From NCBI GenBank assembly GCA_032358165.1, contig JAALGY010000019.1, forward strand, positions 2,046,001-2,110,000: a DNA stretch of 64,000 nucleotides, in the 5' to 3' direction. The notes beneath the pieces are model-generated. The model had not been told where the DNA came from, ran no database searches, and saw only the letters and a program-made list of their open reading frames with translations. A program made the translations under genes and the position numbers. The stretch's first letter is position 1; every line of letters starts with the position of its first letter. Source of the stretch: Diplosphaera chodatii. Its lineage: Eukaryota; Chlorophyta; Trebouxiophyceae; Prasiolales; Stichococcaceae. Shown here piece after piece: positions 1-11,688 of this stretch.

Positions 1-2241
1 TGTTCCTTCTGCAGGGTGGACATCTTCATGTTTTCGACGGTGCAGCTGACCATTCCGTGCACGGTGTCACATCACTCTGCACGCTCCTCACCCGTTTGGC
101 CTGCTGGATCACAGCATCCATGAGCCCAGTGTGCTCTGCTGATGCGCCGCTGTTTCCTGCTGCGTGGGGTGTGATGACCGCGTCAGACGGGGCATCGCTG
201 GCCGGTCCACCAGAGGCGGCAGCAAGGATGCTGGAAGCGACGGTCGGCGCGCTGCTCGCCGCTGGCTGCAGCATGCTGGCGGTGCCGCCCGGCTGCAGCC
301 ACAACAGCAATGTTGATAAACAAATGAGCATAAACTTCGCCTTCCGCGACAGGCCACAGTATGAGACCATGGGTCGTCAGCTGCGCCGAGACAGCAGGGC
401 ACCATCTGCATTTGTTGTGATCGAGTTTGCACCCATCATGCTGTACTGCACACGGACATCCGACACAGCAGAGTGCTCTACCACACACGTTGACACGATT
501 GCTGTCATGTGAGCATGGGGCAGCAGCAGAAGCACCTGCAGGAAGCCGCCGATTGCGGACAGCGCGGGCAGGCCGCCTGGCTGCGGGGCCCACCCTGCAG
601 CGCCGTCAGTCGCCATGGCAGGGGCGGGCTGCCCACCACTGGCGCCGCCGCCAATCGCCGCGGCGATGCCCTGTGCACCCGAAAATCTGCTTTGCAAGGG
701 CGTGCATGTGGAGCACCATGGCATCAAGCAGCTGTCAGTGGCATGCTAGGTGCACCATGGAGTCACTGCAAAAGGAGGGGCCCTGCTTGTGATGATGCAT
801 GCGCTTGTGTCATGTGCAACGCCACGGCACCATGACAATGCAGAAGTCAAGGCACAGTGCGCACCGCAGAGTTCAGGGGCGACGGCTGCGCCAGGGTGAG
901 GGGCGGCAGGCCCGGCAGCGCGGCGGCGGCGCCCGGCAGCCCGGGCGACGGCTGCGGGGAGGGCCTTAAAGGAGCCGCCGCCTGCGCAGCACAGAATTTA
1001 CATCCACTGAGACTTGCTTTGTCTGCGTCACAGGAGCAACGCATCACTACAGTGACGAAGCACCAGTGGACATCTGCACATCCGTTCAGGAGATGTGTGG
1101 CGGCGCAAGCAGGACTCGTCGAACAACTATCAAAGGCACACATGGTCCACAACGCACCGTTGCCGCTGCGGGGTTCAGCGCGGCCACGGCCGGGTGCAGC
1201 ATCGCGGGCGAGTTGCGGCCGGGCTGCCAGGCGGCGTTGGATGCGGGCGCACCAGCGTACCGCAGGCCGGGCAAACCCTGGCCCTGGGACCCCAGGGCGC
1301 CCCCCTGGAGCGGGGGTCCCCCCGCAGGGTCGCCCATCTGCGTCAGCAGCGCCCTGAATAGCCGCACACCTGCACAACGGGTTCACAGTCACATCAGCGG
1401 TGCCTCAACTACACGACAGAGCAGGGGGCACCTGCAGATGTGGTGCGCGCAGCAGCGGTAGCTTTTCCTACTTGCACTGCAGTGGCAGGGCTGCGAATTG
1501 GCACAGCACAGCGCTGCAGGGAGGGACTGCATGGCGAGGCGCACCCAGCGGGCTGGTCTTGCGGTTGAGGTAGTCCACCACGCCGCTGGGTGTCAGCGCG
1601 ACCGTCCAAGCGTTGGAGCGCTCCCCCGGGGGCAGCAGCCCGCGCCCCGTCACCTGCACATTTGAGTTCGGGGTCCAGATATGACATGAGCAGCTATATC
1701 TGAAGGGATGGAAGTAGCACTCACGGTTGGACAGCCATGCACGACCACGGGCCGCAGTGCAGGGGCAGTGCTGTGCAGGGCTCGGCTTTCGCGCCGCGCA
1801 GTTCCAGCCCCAGGCACCACCAAGCGCGGCGCAGTAGGTGTGTGTTCGGAGTGCGGGGCAAGCTTCTGTTTGGCACGGGCACAAGCGAGCCACACATGGT
1901 GCCGATTGCACGTGGTGCATGCGGTGCACAGGCGACGCAAGGGGCAGAATACTGCACGCACCGGGGGCCCCTTGCCCTCCTGCGCCGCCTGCACCTCCTT
2001 GGCTTGCACGTACACCCGGTCGTTGCGGGGGATCTTGTCGCTGCGGGCGCACCACAGCAGGCGTGTCACCGCACCGCGCAGGTGACGCTGTGGCCAGGTG
2101 CGGTACTTCGACATGAGGGTTGCACACGGTGCAGAGACACGATGAAGCTGCAGCAGCAGCCGGGTGGTGAGCTGCGGGGTGCTACTGAGGAGGCCCCTTG
2201 AATCTGCCCATTGCAGTGTTTGGTCAAGGGTGGGTCCGCAC
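1..2241 (-). other. probable 3' exons of the homeobox gene, not resolved
   Basis: This stretch lies directly downstream, in minus-strand sense, of the homeobox exons at 2242-4182 and probably holds the rest of that gene. Open, splice-flanked minus-strand segments are visible, for example about 1540-1653 (reading VTGRGLLPPGERSNAW and then VVDYLNRKTSP). Other candidates are a Pro/Gly/Ala-rich stretch near 1130-1350 and Ala/Gly-rich segments near 50-310 and 510-690. None matches a family I know, and I could not chain them with certain phases. The gene may continue past the left edge. Nothing on the plus strand looks like a gene. Confidence 0.35.
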
Positions 2242-4182
2242 CTGTTGCGCCAGAAGTGCTGGTGGCGGGTGCGCTGCCGCTTGGCCGCCGGCGCACTGTC
2301 CAGCGTCAGGCTATCCAGCCGCGTCAGCTGCAGGGTGGGCACATGACGTTGTCAGCGCAGCAACAGGCGGCAGCATTGCAACAGCGTGCCAGCTGCAGCA
2401 TCAGGACACCCAACTGCGGCGGCCGGCTCAGCAGTAGGAAGCGGCCAAGACCGACACCAGCCTCCACTGAGTGGATGCCAATCCGCCGTCAAGCGGCTGT
2501 AGTGTCCTGAGTGCATGAACAGTTGCCAACACCACAAATGCACAAGTGGCGGCCAGGCACCTGCTCAAACAGGAACAGCCCGGCCGCGGGGTCGGCCACC
2601 CCCTCCTGCCGCACGCTGTCGTCGCACGCAATGGTCTGCAGGCCCACCTGCAGCGGCAGGGTGCAGGAGTCGTGTCAGCAGGCTGTGTGCTGGCGAGCAA
2701 AGCTCTGGCGCTCATGTTGACTGCACATGCAACCTGACATTGCAGCAGACTGCCATCCCCACTTCAGGCACAGTATCTAGAGCTTTCGACAGATCGGGTT
2801 GCCCGAACCGACACGTTGGCCTGAATCAAGACGGCTATGCTGTGCCGATGCAGCTCATCTGCTTGAGACCCTGCTTTGGCGCTGCACCCAGAGTAACCTC
2901 GGAATAGTGTAGTGTCGAATCGGAGAGTTACGGCTCACCAGGCCAGCGATGACGGATAGGTCCGACAGCTCGAAGCGTGCCGGGGCATCGTCGGCGTCGA
3001 CGGCCTTCCGCCGCTTCCCGCCTCCAGTTGCTGCCTGACTCGGGATGCCAGGCAGGCGCGTGAACCCCTGCGCCGACCCCAGCGCATGGCTGACGGCCGC
3101 GAGAGCCGTGCTGGCCGCCTGCAAAGCAGCAAAGTGTTGTGTGTGGGGAGTAGAAGGGCGACTCCAGAGTTCATAGTCTATGGTCAGGACTGCAGATCTT
3201 CATTGCACACCCGCTGCCAGCCCCAAGTCCTCAGATGAGGCGTGCACTGAAGACACCTGCAGCGGCTCTGCCGAGCCCAGGCGGGGCGCCAGGCTCAGCG
3301 GCGCCGTGTTCAGGGTGCCCACATTCAGCGGCGCCGCCACCCCGGAGGTTCCGTTATGGGGGCCCCCCACGGCGGCGCCGCTGGCGGTGGGAAGCAGCGG
3401 CAGGCCGCCCAGCAGTGCCGTAGGCGCTGCACCACCGCCGAGCTGCTGCTGCCGCTGCTGTGCAGGACCGCCGGCGTCGCCGTCCGCTGTGTCGCGCTCC
3501 CTTTTGCGCTCCCGCTGCCGCCTGCATGGCTCAATGCTGGTGCTCAACAGCGGGGCACCGCACGCGGGCTGTCGCTGCAGCAGCACAGCATCTGGCGCAT
3601 GTTTGCACAGCACAGCACCTTGTGCATGACACATCTGGGAATCCGTTTGGAGCTCAATCGGGCAAGCACAACGCTGGTTAGACCCTATACGGTGAGGAAC
3701 AGACGTGCACCGGTTGTGGAACCAGTCGTTGATCTGCCGCATCTCCAGCCGCGTCACCAGGTGCAGGCGGTACTTCACATACTCCTCCGGCTGCGAGCTG
3801 ACGTTGTAGACGCTCTCCAGATAGCTGTGCACCTGAGGCAGGAGGCGCCAGACGTTGGCCAGGCTCGTAACATGGTACACCTGCCTCATAACAGCATTGT
3901 GCGGCCTCGTGTGACAGCGCTGACACAGGCAGAAGACCGAACAGTCGGCCACCACTGGAAGGCCTGCAGGCTTTGCACAGGACGCCGGATGTCACGGTTT
4001 GGATCTGACGCTACGCATCAGAATTGTGCCGGCACCTCATCTGTGAACAGCTCCCGTCCCTTGGGCTGGCCATCAGAGCCTGTGGCACTGCCGTTGAGCG
4101 GACCGCCGCCAATCTGGCCCGCGGCGGCTGCCATGTTGGACAGCGTCACAGCCGTCTGCACCGCAGTCACAGCGCCAGCCAT
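2242..4182 (-). CDS. atypical homeodomain transcription factor (5' part)
   Basis: Predicted nuclear DNA-binding protein. Exons read 4036-4182, 3711-3880, 3257-3521, 2939-3118, 2561-2647 and 2242-2327. The ATG at 4182 has an in-frame TGA three codons upstream. Exons 2 and 3 join to give a homeodomain: helix 1 around LLPQVHSYLESVY, helix 3 QINDWFHNRRQRERKR, with W48, F49, N51, R52 and R53 all present when aligned to the standard 60-residue numbering. The domain is followed by a Lys/Arg-rich run and then Gln/Gly/Ala-rich sequence. Exon 4 carries the basic patch GGGKRRKAVDADD. Asp at position 47 and His at 50 are unusual recognition-helix residues, so DNA specificity is unclear. The subfamily (TALE, KNOX or other) cannot be assigned by eye. 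Exon phases close at every junction listed, but the C-terminal exons remain unresolved. Confidence 0.72.
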
Positions 4183-5083
4183 GCCTGCCGCTCAAGCCTC
4201 AGCAGCCGCGCTTGACGGTCTCAGGTACTTTAAAAAGGACGCGGCTTCGAAGCTGGCTGCGCTGAGTCACTCCTCACAGAGGCAGCCTGCATGAAGGCAA
4301 TGTTTGGTGAAGGGATGCTGGTGTGCACCAGTTGGGGCACACTGATCAGGGCTGCTGCGTGCGACGCAGCAGCCAGTAACGCAGATGCAGCTCACTAGGA
4401 GTGCTTGCAAGTCAGCACTGGCCCGTGTGTCAAGCCTGCACAGCTTTACCGAAGTGAGGCAAACACACGGTCTGCCTGACGAAACTGTTCGCCCGAGTTG
4501 CGGCGCCACACGAATCTGCAAACAGCTCTTACTGGCCATCACGACAGACGCAGCGCACGTAGCGGACATCTGGCGGGGAGATGGGCAGCGATATGTCTTA
4601 CCAGGGTCCTTCGAAAAGCTGTGACCCAAGGTGCACCGTCTGGCGCGACACGTAAACGGGCAGCTCTCAGGCTCAGCAGCAGCTGCGGCGCCGCCGAAGA
4701 CATCACCAGGATCCTCAACAGACCAGCGTGATCGCGTAGGAAGCGCTGAGCTGGAACGTGTTGCCGGCGCCGCAGGCAGCTTGAGCTGAGCCGGCAAGCA
4801 GACGATGACGTGATCCAGTAGGTTTCCGGTCTTTCCGCCGCAGGGCGGCTTGCACTGCCGTCCTGGATATATGCAGTGCTTGAGTAGTGCAGAGCCAGAC
4901 TGAGCTGCGATGATCTTATACGTTTTCGTATCGGCTTGCTGCAGACACTGCAAGATCCGCTGATAAAGGTGTTCAACCCCTGAAGTCGTGCTTCACACCT
5001 CGAACGGGGTGGACACAAGCTGCCACAGCCTTCGCTGGTCTTCCACACAGTGCCTGGTGCTCGGTCACAGCGTCGAATGCTTC
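4183..5083. other. no gene recognised between homeobox gene and USP gene
   Basis: A 228-codon minus-strand open frame (4267-4953) exists, but its composition is Cys/Ser/Pro/Arg-mixed with no domain, and no splice pattern ties it to a neighbour. The stretch probably holds the promoter of the homeobox gene (minus) and the promoter and 5' leader of the universal stress protein (plus). An AG acceptor-like site ends at 5070, just before the USP start, so a 5' UTR intron is possible. Confidence 0.4.
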
Positions 5084-5575
5084 ATGGGGGCGCATGAGCA
5101 GCAAAGGCGCAACATCCTGCTGGCAGTGGACGACACTCCTGCGTCCGAGAATGCCACCGCCTGGATGGTGGACAATCTGCTGAAGCCAGGCGACGAGGTG
5201 CACTTCTTCCACGTGGTGTCGCCGCCGCACGCGGAGGCCATCGGCGGCTTCGGCGGCGTGGGTGGCGTGGATGAGCTGATCGCGGCGGAGCCCGACCCCA
5301 CTGCAGACCGCGCGCATATCGAGCACGCCCAGGAGTTCATCAACGAGAAGTTCGTGCCCCGCCTGCGGGGCGCAGCGCACAAGGTGGAGGTGGTGCGCTT
5401 CCAGACGGATGCGGAGTCGGTGGCGGAGGTGCTGTGCGCGCGGGCCAGGGACCTCGACGCCGTGGCGCTCGTGATGGCCAGCCACAACAAGGGCGCGGTG
5501 CAGCGCTTCTTCCTGGGATCCGCCAGCGCCTACTGCGCAAAGAACTGCACGCAGCCGCTGGTCATCCTGCACTGA
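5084..5575 (+). CDS. universal stress protein (UspA domain), single exon
   Basis: Small cytosolic UspA-fold protein of 163 residues from the preferred ATG (MGAHEQQRRNILLAVDD). The open frame extends to 4988, but the extra residues do not resemble the family. The fold signature is present: the beta-1 strand NILLAVDDT, FFHVVSP in beta-2, and the C-terminal segment RFFLGSASAYCAKN followed by PLVILH. In ATP-binding members the loop is G-x2-G-x9-G-S/T. Here the first two glycines align with Ala and Asn (ASHNKGAV) and only the final GS remains, so nucleotide binding is doubtful. It is one of few intron-free genes in the window. Identification as a USP is secure. Its role in algal stress response is inferred from the family only. 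Confidence 0.93.
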   Translation: MGAHEQQRRNILLAVDDTPASENATAWMVDNLLKPGDEVHFFHVVSPPHAEAIGGFGGVGGVDELIAAEPDPTADRAHIEHAQEFINEKFVPRLRGAAHKVEVVRFQTDAESVAEVLCARARDLDAVALVMASHNKGAVQRFFLGSASAYCAKNCTQPLVILH

Positions 5576-6242
5576 GCGGCGGCCCGTGAGCGGCAGTAAA
5601 GACATCTGGCGGCATGTGCATACGCACCGCTGTCAGGCGAGCTGCTCCGCAAACCTCTGCGTCAAACTCAGCAGCCTAGAGTACGGGAGGATATGGCTCA
5701 TCGCATCAGTATCGTCTCTGACTGCGCGGGTGGCTGTGCACTGCTTCTTACCTTCTTCTGCTTCAGGTTGCTTTACACTCAACTACGGGAGCTGCTGCTG
5801 AACATTTTATCTTCAGAAGAGCAACTGCTGGTTCGTTGTGTACCTAGATGTGATTTGGCAGGCTGTCAGCTGCAGACATGTACATCTGTTCTAGCGATGT
5901 GTAAGAAACAATGTTGGTCATGCCCTCCCACTTAAAAATGTTGCATGAAATTGACAGTTCACACACTTTTCCGCTGAGCTGTTCTGACGTCTCCAAGCAG
6001 GGAGCACTCAATCCGCCTGCTGAGCATTTGCTGCCGGGGCACCTGGCATCCACTGTCAGGTCCACATCCACCGATGCACGTGGCAGGCACGACCATGAAG
6101 TCCGTTATGCACTCACATCCTCGATGGGCCCACCCCGCCTCACTCGCAGTCCTCAGTGTCACGGTCTGGTGAGCAAGCAGCACCCAATCTCACCGCTCGC
6201 CTTCGGTGCACCTCACCACCCACTCGTTTGTGTAGCCAGCGC
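5576..6242. other. convergent intergenic spacer, no gene seen
   Basis: This lies between the stop of the USP gene (plus) and the stop of the ELO gene (minus), so it should hold both 3' UTRs and polyadenylation signals. No open frame with family similarity or splice support was found. Confidence 0.5.
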
Positions 6243-8165
6243 TCACTCTACTTTCTTCGACACAGTTGCTGGCTTGCGGCCGTATGTGCGGACGTAGAAA
6301 TTGAAGAATAGCGCAAAAAAGATGGCGCACTGCAAATACACGAAGGTAGCTGAGCAGTGATAACTTGCGGAACTGTTGGGGCACATGCAGATTCACAACA
6401 GTCGCACAGCTGCCATGCATGTTACAGCTTCTGCAGCACCTGCACTAGGAGCATCCACGGTGACAGCCGCGGCCGGTAGCAGTCCGTGATGAACAGCATC
6501 CAGATGCTCTGCATGCCACAGCAAACCATTGTTTCAGCCTACACCTCTCCGGATGTGCTGGGGCTGACTCCTGACTCCCTCGCAATAGCAGACGGCCGTA
6601 CAACCTTGCGGTTACATGTGATATGCCATGGCAACTCGCTGCCAATGCAGTGTTGCACCCGCATTCAATTGCTGGTGCTGTGGTGCAGGTGTGGACCACA
6701 AGCATCTGTAGTGGCATCACGCCTCACTGCCAAGTACCTGCGCCATGAAGGCCAGGAACTGGATCATCTGCGACCTAGTCGTCAGCTTCTTGACGGCGGT
6801 GTTCTTGTACCCCAGGCTGGCAAAGAAGTAGTAGCCATACCTGACAGAAGCAATATTTCAAAGATATTCACATGTGCTATGCAAGCAGCCTTGGATTTCG
6901 CATTGTTTCAATGACAGATGAAAAGATGGCGCACACCAACTCTTCTGCAAGAAAGCATACAAGCATGACAGCAGCATGCCGCGCTCATATTGACGCCATC
7001 CTGCTTCCTCACATGAGCACATGGATGGCGGAGTTCAGGGCGCAGCAGAACCACGCCTCGCCGCCCGGCCCAAAGCGCACCACAGAGTACCACACCTGTG
7101 TGAGAGTCATCATCGGTTTTCATTCGAGCGCGCAGCTGATGCCAACATCCACATGCATCCTGCTGCATAGCCGAGCCAGCCAGACACCTACTTGATGTCA
7201 CAGCATTCACAAGCACGGTCGGTCGGCTGTGTGCAGTGGGATCAGGCGCTTATGCCACTAAGCAGCGCGGTGTAGAGCAACACACCGGAAAGAAGGTCGA
7301 CGCGTGGTGGTACACGTGCAGGAAGCTGATCTGCCGCGTGTTCTTCTTCAGGATCATGATCATTGTGTCAACAAATTCGTAGGCCTGCAGGGGCATCATG
7401 TCAGCATCCTCAGGAGTCCGCACATGCAGCCTCATATACAAGCACCTCGGAATGACACGGTGGTGAGGCTCTTCGCAGTACGACTTGGGAATCTGCATGT
7501 GCAACACCTACAGCAAGCAATCCTATGAGCACCTCACCTTTGACACATAGTGCACCCACAGCACATTCGCCAGCGCCCGGCCGCTGTTGCTGAAGCCTGT
7601 GACGGGGCTGCGGCCGCCGTCGTTCGGGTTGCACCACAGCCGGAAGCTGCGGCCCCAGCCGAAGTTGCGGTGGGACTGGCGGAGGCACTCGACGCACATG
7701 TACAGGCTGAGCGAGAACAGCACGGCGTTGTGCAGCATGCTGAAGCGCCGCAGCTTGAACGGCTGCCGGTTGCGCATGAGGGCGTTGCCGATCGGGATGC
7801 CCAGCACGTCTGCGGTCACGGCACGCGCATGGCTGGGCGGCATGGCATGGCATCTGACAGGCAACAGCCGCAGGTGGACGACATATGTCAGACGCATGCG
7901 TGAAACCACTGTGTTTGACAGCAGCAGCATCATCACTCACACGCAGCGCTGATGGCGGCGGACGCTCGCCAGTCCATGAGCGGCCAATCAGCGGTGCGCT
8001 CATCTGCAGCGCATGCCCGCAAAGCTTGCATGCCCAGCTCGATGTGATCACGAGCTGAGAACAGCGTCCTCGCGCATAGTAGGCATATCACCTATGTATA
8101 TTGCTGTGCTCACCGGTGTAGCCTGGACCCACAAGGTAGGCCCACACCGCCGCAGCCATCCCCAT
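6243..8165 (-). CDS. ELO-family very-long-chain/PUFA fatty acid elongase (3-ketoacyl-CoA synthase)
   Basis: ER membrane condensing enzyme that adds malonyl-derived C2 units to acyl-CoA. Eight exons (8114-8165, 7941-8003, 7538-7809, 7286-7384, 7013-7095, 6738-6840, 6440-6508, 6243-6329) sum to 828 nt, giving 275 residues with every phase consistent. The histidine box HVYHH follows KKNTRQISFL. Glutamine at -5 from the first histidine is the pattern known from polyunsaturated-type elongases. Other family blocks are MRNRQPFKLR near the N terminus, the YEFVDTMIMILKKN block, LNSAIHVLMYGYYFFASLG and the TRSQMIQF block. The protein ends in KKVE, which fits the C-terminal dilysine ER-retrieval signal. 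The start at MGMAAAVWAYL is the best one. A second in-frame ATG lies two codons downstream. Substrate preference is inferred, not shown. Confidence 0.95.
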
Positions 8166-8398
8166 GCACCAGAGCTGCCGCAGTCAGACCGCACCGCACA
8201 TGCCCGCTGCGCGCATCCTGCTTGCTCTCAGCACTCAGGTGTGCTTACCTTGTCGATGCACAATGTCGCGTATTGCAAGCGCATCAACATGTCATCGAGA
8301 TTGCTATCTGTCACGTGCCACATGCATATCAGGTGCAGCCCATGTCGTTTGCACAGAGTCAACTTCTGCACGGAACAAGGTTTCAGACAAAGGCCAGC
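8166..8398. promoter_or_regulatory. divergent intergenic region between ELO and FKBP genes
   Basis: Only 233 bp separate the predicted start codons of the minus-strand elongase and the plus-strand FKBP, so a shared or back-to-back promoter is likely. I see no clear TATA box. The open frame of the FKBP first exon runs upstream through this stretch to about 8222, so the true FKBP start could lie here. Promoter function is inferred from position only. Confidence 0.4.
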
Positions 8399-10192
8399 AT
8401 GGCTCATGTGACGGGGCTCGCGCACGCTGGCATGCGTTTGACCACCACTGCCTGCCACCAAGACTGGCATGTGCACGGTGTCCGGGCACCAGGCCGGCGT
8501 CGGAGCCGGGCTGCCAGCTGCAGCGCTGCGCGAGACGATTGCCGCCCGCCACCGGAGCAGCAGCCACCAACATGCAGCCGCCGCGCCCTGCTCACCAGCG
8601 CAGCCGCCGCAGCGGCCAGCGTCGCCAGCACCGCCGGGCCGCAGCCGGCGCTCGCGTCCCGTAGCTGCTCTGCAGATGCCCCTGAGGCGTTCGCAACTCA
8701 GGCGGTGCAGTCAGTTGGCAGCCGCTGGCCGCCGGCGTACGCTGCGGACGGCTCGGCGGCAGCGGCGCAGCCCGTGTGGGACCTGGCAGCGGCGGACAAC
8801 GGCGGCATCAAGCAGCCGCCCGCAGAGACCAGCGAGCTGCTGCCCTTCTCGGCAGCCGATGCGTTCTCGCCGGCGCAGGCGCGGGTGGGTGCCTATTGCC
8901 GTCACCTTGCAACGTCATCTGCAGTGTCACCTGCGGTGTGAGAATGTTGCTGTGCACAGCCCTGTGAGGCAGCCGCATCATCGTTGCTACATTGCTGAAG
9001 CCCGTGTGTCACATACAGGCGCTGGAGCTGAACACACGGATACAGCAGCAAAATGCAGCACCACTCGGCTTCCCAGCCTTTGTGCGGGAAGGCTTTAATG
9101 TCAAGGTAGGGAAGGTGTTGTGGATTGGCCATGGAAGGCCGGGCACACAGCTGGTCATCGTCAGTCTGGCAGCCAAGGCTACAGGAGGACATAAAACGCT
9201 GCTTCAAGCGTGCCAGTACCGCTTGGCAGGCTCTGCTGCTGGAGTGCCGGGTGCACACCGTGGCGCCCTGCGTCACATTCGACCAGGTGGTTTGACAATG
9301 TGCAGGTGCTGGCGGATGGCTACAGGGAGGACAAGGACGGCCTGATCTTCCAGGACTACACAGAGGGCGGCGGGGAGATGCCGTCCGATGGGCAGGAGGT
9401 GCGCACCGCGTCTCATTGCAGCAAGGATCCCGATGGCACTGGGCGCTCATCAGAGACCGTCCCCTTGCCCGACGCCGCTTTGATGCACATGCAGAGTGCA
9501 GTGTCGCACCATGCCCTGACGCCTTGCGCTGCTGCCGCCGCAGGTGGTGTTTGATTACACGGCGTACAACGAGCAGGGGCGGCGCATCGACACCACATAC
9601 ACCAAGGGCGCCCCCGCGCGCACCCGCCTCGGCATCCAGGGCCTGATCCCAGGTGCGCCGTGGCTCAAACCTGCGTGTCGTGCTCTGACAGCCCCTGAAA
9701 ACTGGACAGCCTGCAGCCGTCGGTAGGGCAGCTCCCATGCGCTGCCGCCGCAGCGACGCTGGTCCGATGGCTGAGATGACGCGACTGGAATTCCTGCGCG
9801 CTGGCGCAGCCTAATGCTACCATGTGCAACTGCATTGACGGCTACAGAGGCAGACAGTGGGTCGCACCCCTGGCCAGACATGCACTTTGTACACTGTCGC
9901 CCATAGACACTTGTGATTCCCACAGGGTGGGTCAGTACCCTCAACCTGCCGTCCCTGATTCGGTTGCTGATTGATGTGATGTGTCGTCGGCCCAGGCTTC
10001 GAGCTGGGGATTAAGAGCATGCGGGTGGGCGGGAAGCGGCGCATCGTGGTGCCGCCGCAGCTGGGGCCGCCGACGGGGCCCTCCACCTTCTTCTCCGCCA
10101 AGCAGTGCGAGGTGTTTGACGTGGAGCTGCGGGCTGTACGCAACTGCAGGCGGCGGCAGGTTGCAATGTTTTCGGACGTGGTGTGCGAGTGA
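8399..10192 (+). CDS. FKBP20-2: thylakoid-lumen FKBP-type peptidyl-prolyl isomerase (FKBP20-2-like)
   Basis: Five exons (8399-8884, 9019-9105, 9306-9398, 9544-9652, 9996-10192) sum to 972 nt, 323 residues. The N terminus is Arg/Ala-rich and transit-peptide-like, followed by a twin-arginine stretch SRRALLTSAAAAAASVAS and an ALA site, as expected for Tat-type import into the thylakoid lumen. The FKBP domain follows (VVFDYTAYNEQGRRIDTTY, then GFELGIKSMRVGGKRRIVVP and LGPPTGPSTFF). The Cys-containing C terminus (CEVFDVELRAVRNCRRR to SDVVCE) is the hallmark of plant FKBP20-2, linked in Arabidopsis to photosystem II supercomplex assembly. The canonical FKBP active-site aromatics are only partly kept, as in other lumenal FKBPs. 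ATG 8399 was chosen as the first transit-like start. A later ATG near 8431 is also possible. The last exon was duplicated at 23281. Confidence 0.93.
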
Positions 10193-11688
10193 AGCGCGGT
10201 AGCTGCGTGGCTGCATATGCAAGGGTTCTGCAGCATGTGTGGACATGCTGCAATGCTGTCGCCAAGCTCTACCCTCACACCATTGCCAACACTTTTCGGA
10301 TATTACTAAAGCGATGCCTATATGGCTGGGACCGCGCCGTGAAATGTTCTGAGTGTCGCCTGTTCACGACATTTGGGCTGGTGACACCTCATCCCACGTC
10401 AGCCGCACAAAGCATAATTCGACACGACCCCATGACGCGATCAATGGCCAACGGCCCCTGCATTCGCACTTCACTACTCTATTCTCATTGCGCGCTGGCA
10501 CTGCCGAGTCTCGGTGCGCCCAACGGACACCGTTCGCGAGCTGTGGAAACGACTTTTGCAACATCTGGTCACTGAACAGCCAACCGGGCAGCAGTGCACA
10601 GCGCAAGTTGCCCCAGGACTCGATTGCCAGCAAGAAACAAACGGTCACCCACCGTCTGCTCAACGGCTCGCAGTGTCACACCGTCAGCGGGCACGCCTTG
10701 CCGGTGAGCGTCTGGCAAACCACTCTCATGGTATGGTTCCACTGTTGACTAATATAAAACGCGTGAAGCTTGCCGGCTGCATTGGCTTGGGGAGTCTGGC
10801 CTGAACTCATAGCACGGACTACTGATCAACGCACACTGTGGTGTCGATCGCCGCGGGCGGAGTCACCTTGCATGCGCTGAACTTGCCAATTTGGCCACGC
10901 ACTCCGTTCGCCAGCAGTGCATGTCCAACGTTGACCCGCCCAGGCAGTCCAAAGTCACCTGTGAGCTATTAAGAACTCTGCTGAACCTGAAAGCTGTCCC
11001 ACGCCGACCGCAATGGTGTGGATCCTAAACCACCGCAGCCCTTTCAGGCAACTAGCTGGAGCGCGCTCTATCGATCGCATCTTCAGGGTGGCACGCGCAA
11101 ATCGAGGGCTGACAAACGCCTGTCATGCGATGGCGCATCAGATGGGGCCGGTCAGCTGCACGCCCGTCGTGACGTCACAGAGCATCTCGGCAGGCGTACC
11201 GCCAGCCCGCTGGGCATGTTGGGCTCACCTCGGGTCCTGCTTCTGCGGCTGATCGGCTGCAGCGCGCCACAAGCATGCATGTGTATATGTCTTGCATTGA
11301 CGCATGTTTCAGCTGCGCGAAGGCTGGCCGATGGTAGGTTGGGGCGCAACCGTGGGTTCCCCAAGCATTTGGCATGTCGTGATGGTGACTGCGATGCTTC
11401 ATCTCAATGCTATCTCCGTGAGATGCCCTGCTTTCCGTCAGCGCTTTCCACGTATACGTCGCATAGGGATGAGGGCATACACGTCAAGGGTGTCACGGTC
11501 GGCTTGCACGTCGAGTGTTCTGGCATCCAGCTATCTAGCTGGCATCCAAGTCGCATGACGTGCCAGGCTCGGACTGGGATCTTGCGCATGAGACCGTATA
11601 GCTGGCAAGCCCCGCAATCGCTCCGGTTACATGGCCACCGCATGTGCCGGATCTAACTGACGTGTGCTCCCCTGCTGCTGCAGACGAG
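10193..11688. other. spacer upstream of cysteine-rich gene A, duplicated at 23755-25260
   Basis: No protein-coding gene is supported. The stretch is a diverged copy of 23755-25260, as judged from repeated matching words over its full length. The intervals just before the start codons of the three cysteine-rich genes share a run of CTG triplets ending in CAG and ACGA. This could be a promoter element or the acceptor of a 5' UTR intron. Several open frames of 60-210 codons occur, but they carry no domain and are not conserved in frame in the second copy. Confidence 0.5.

Noticed and set aside
4267..4953. 228-codon minus-strand frame
   Set aside because: Long frames arise easily in GC-rich DNA. 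This one lacks any motif, lies between two clear genes and has no exon-like borders.
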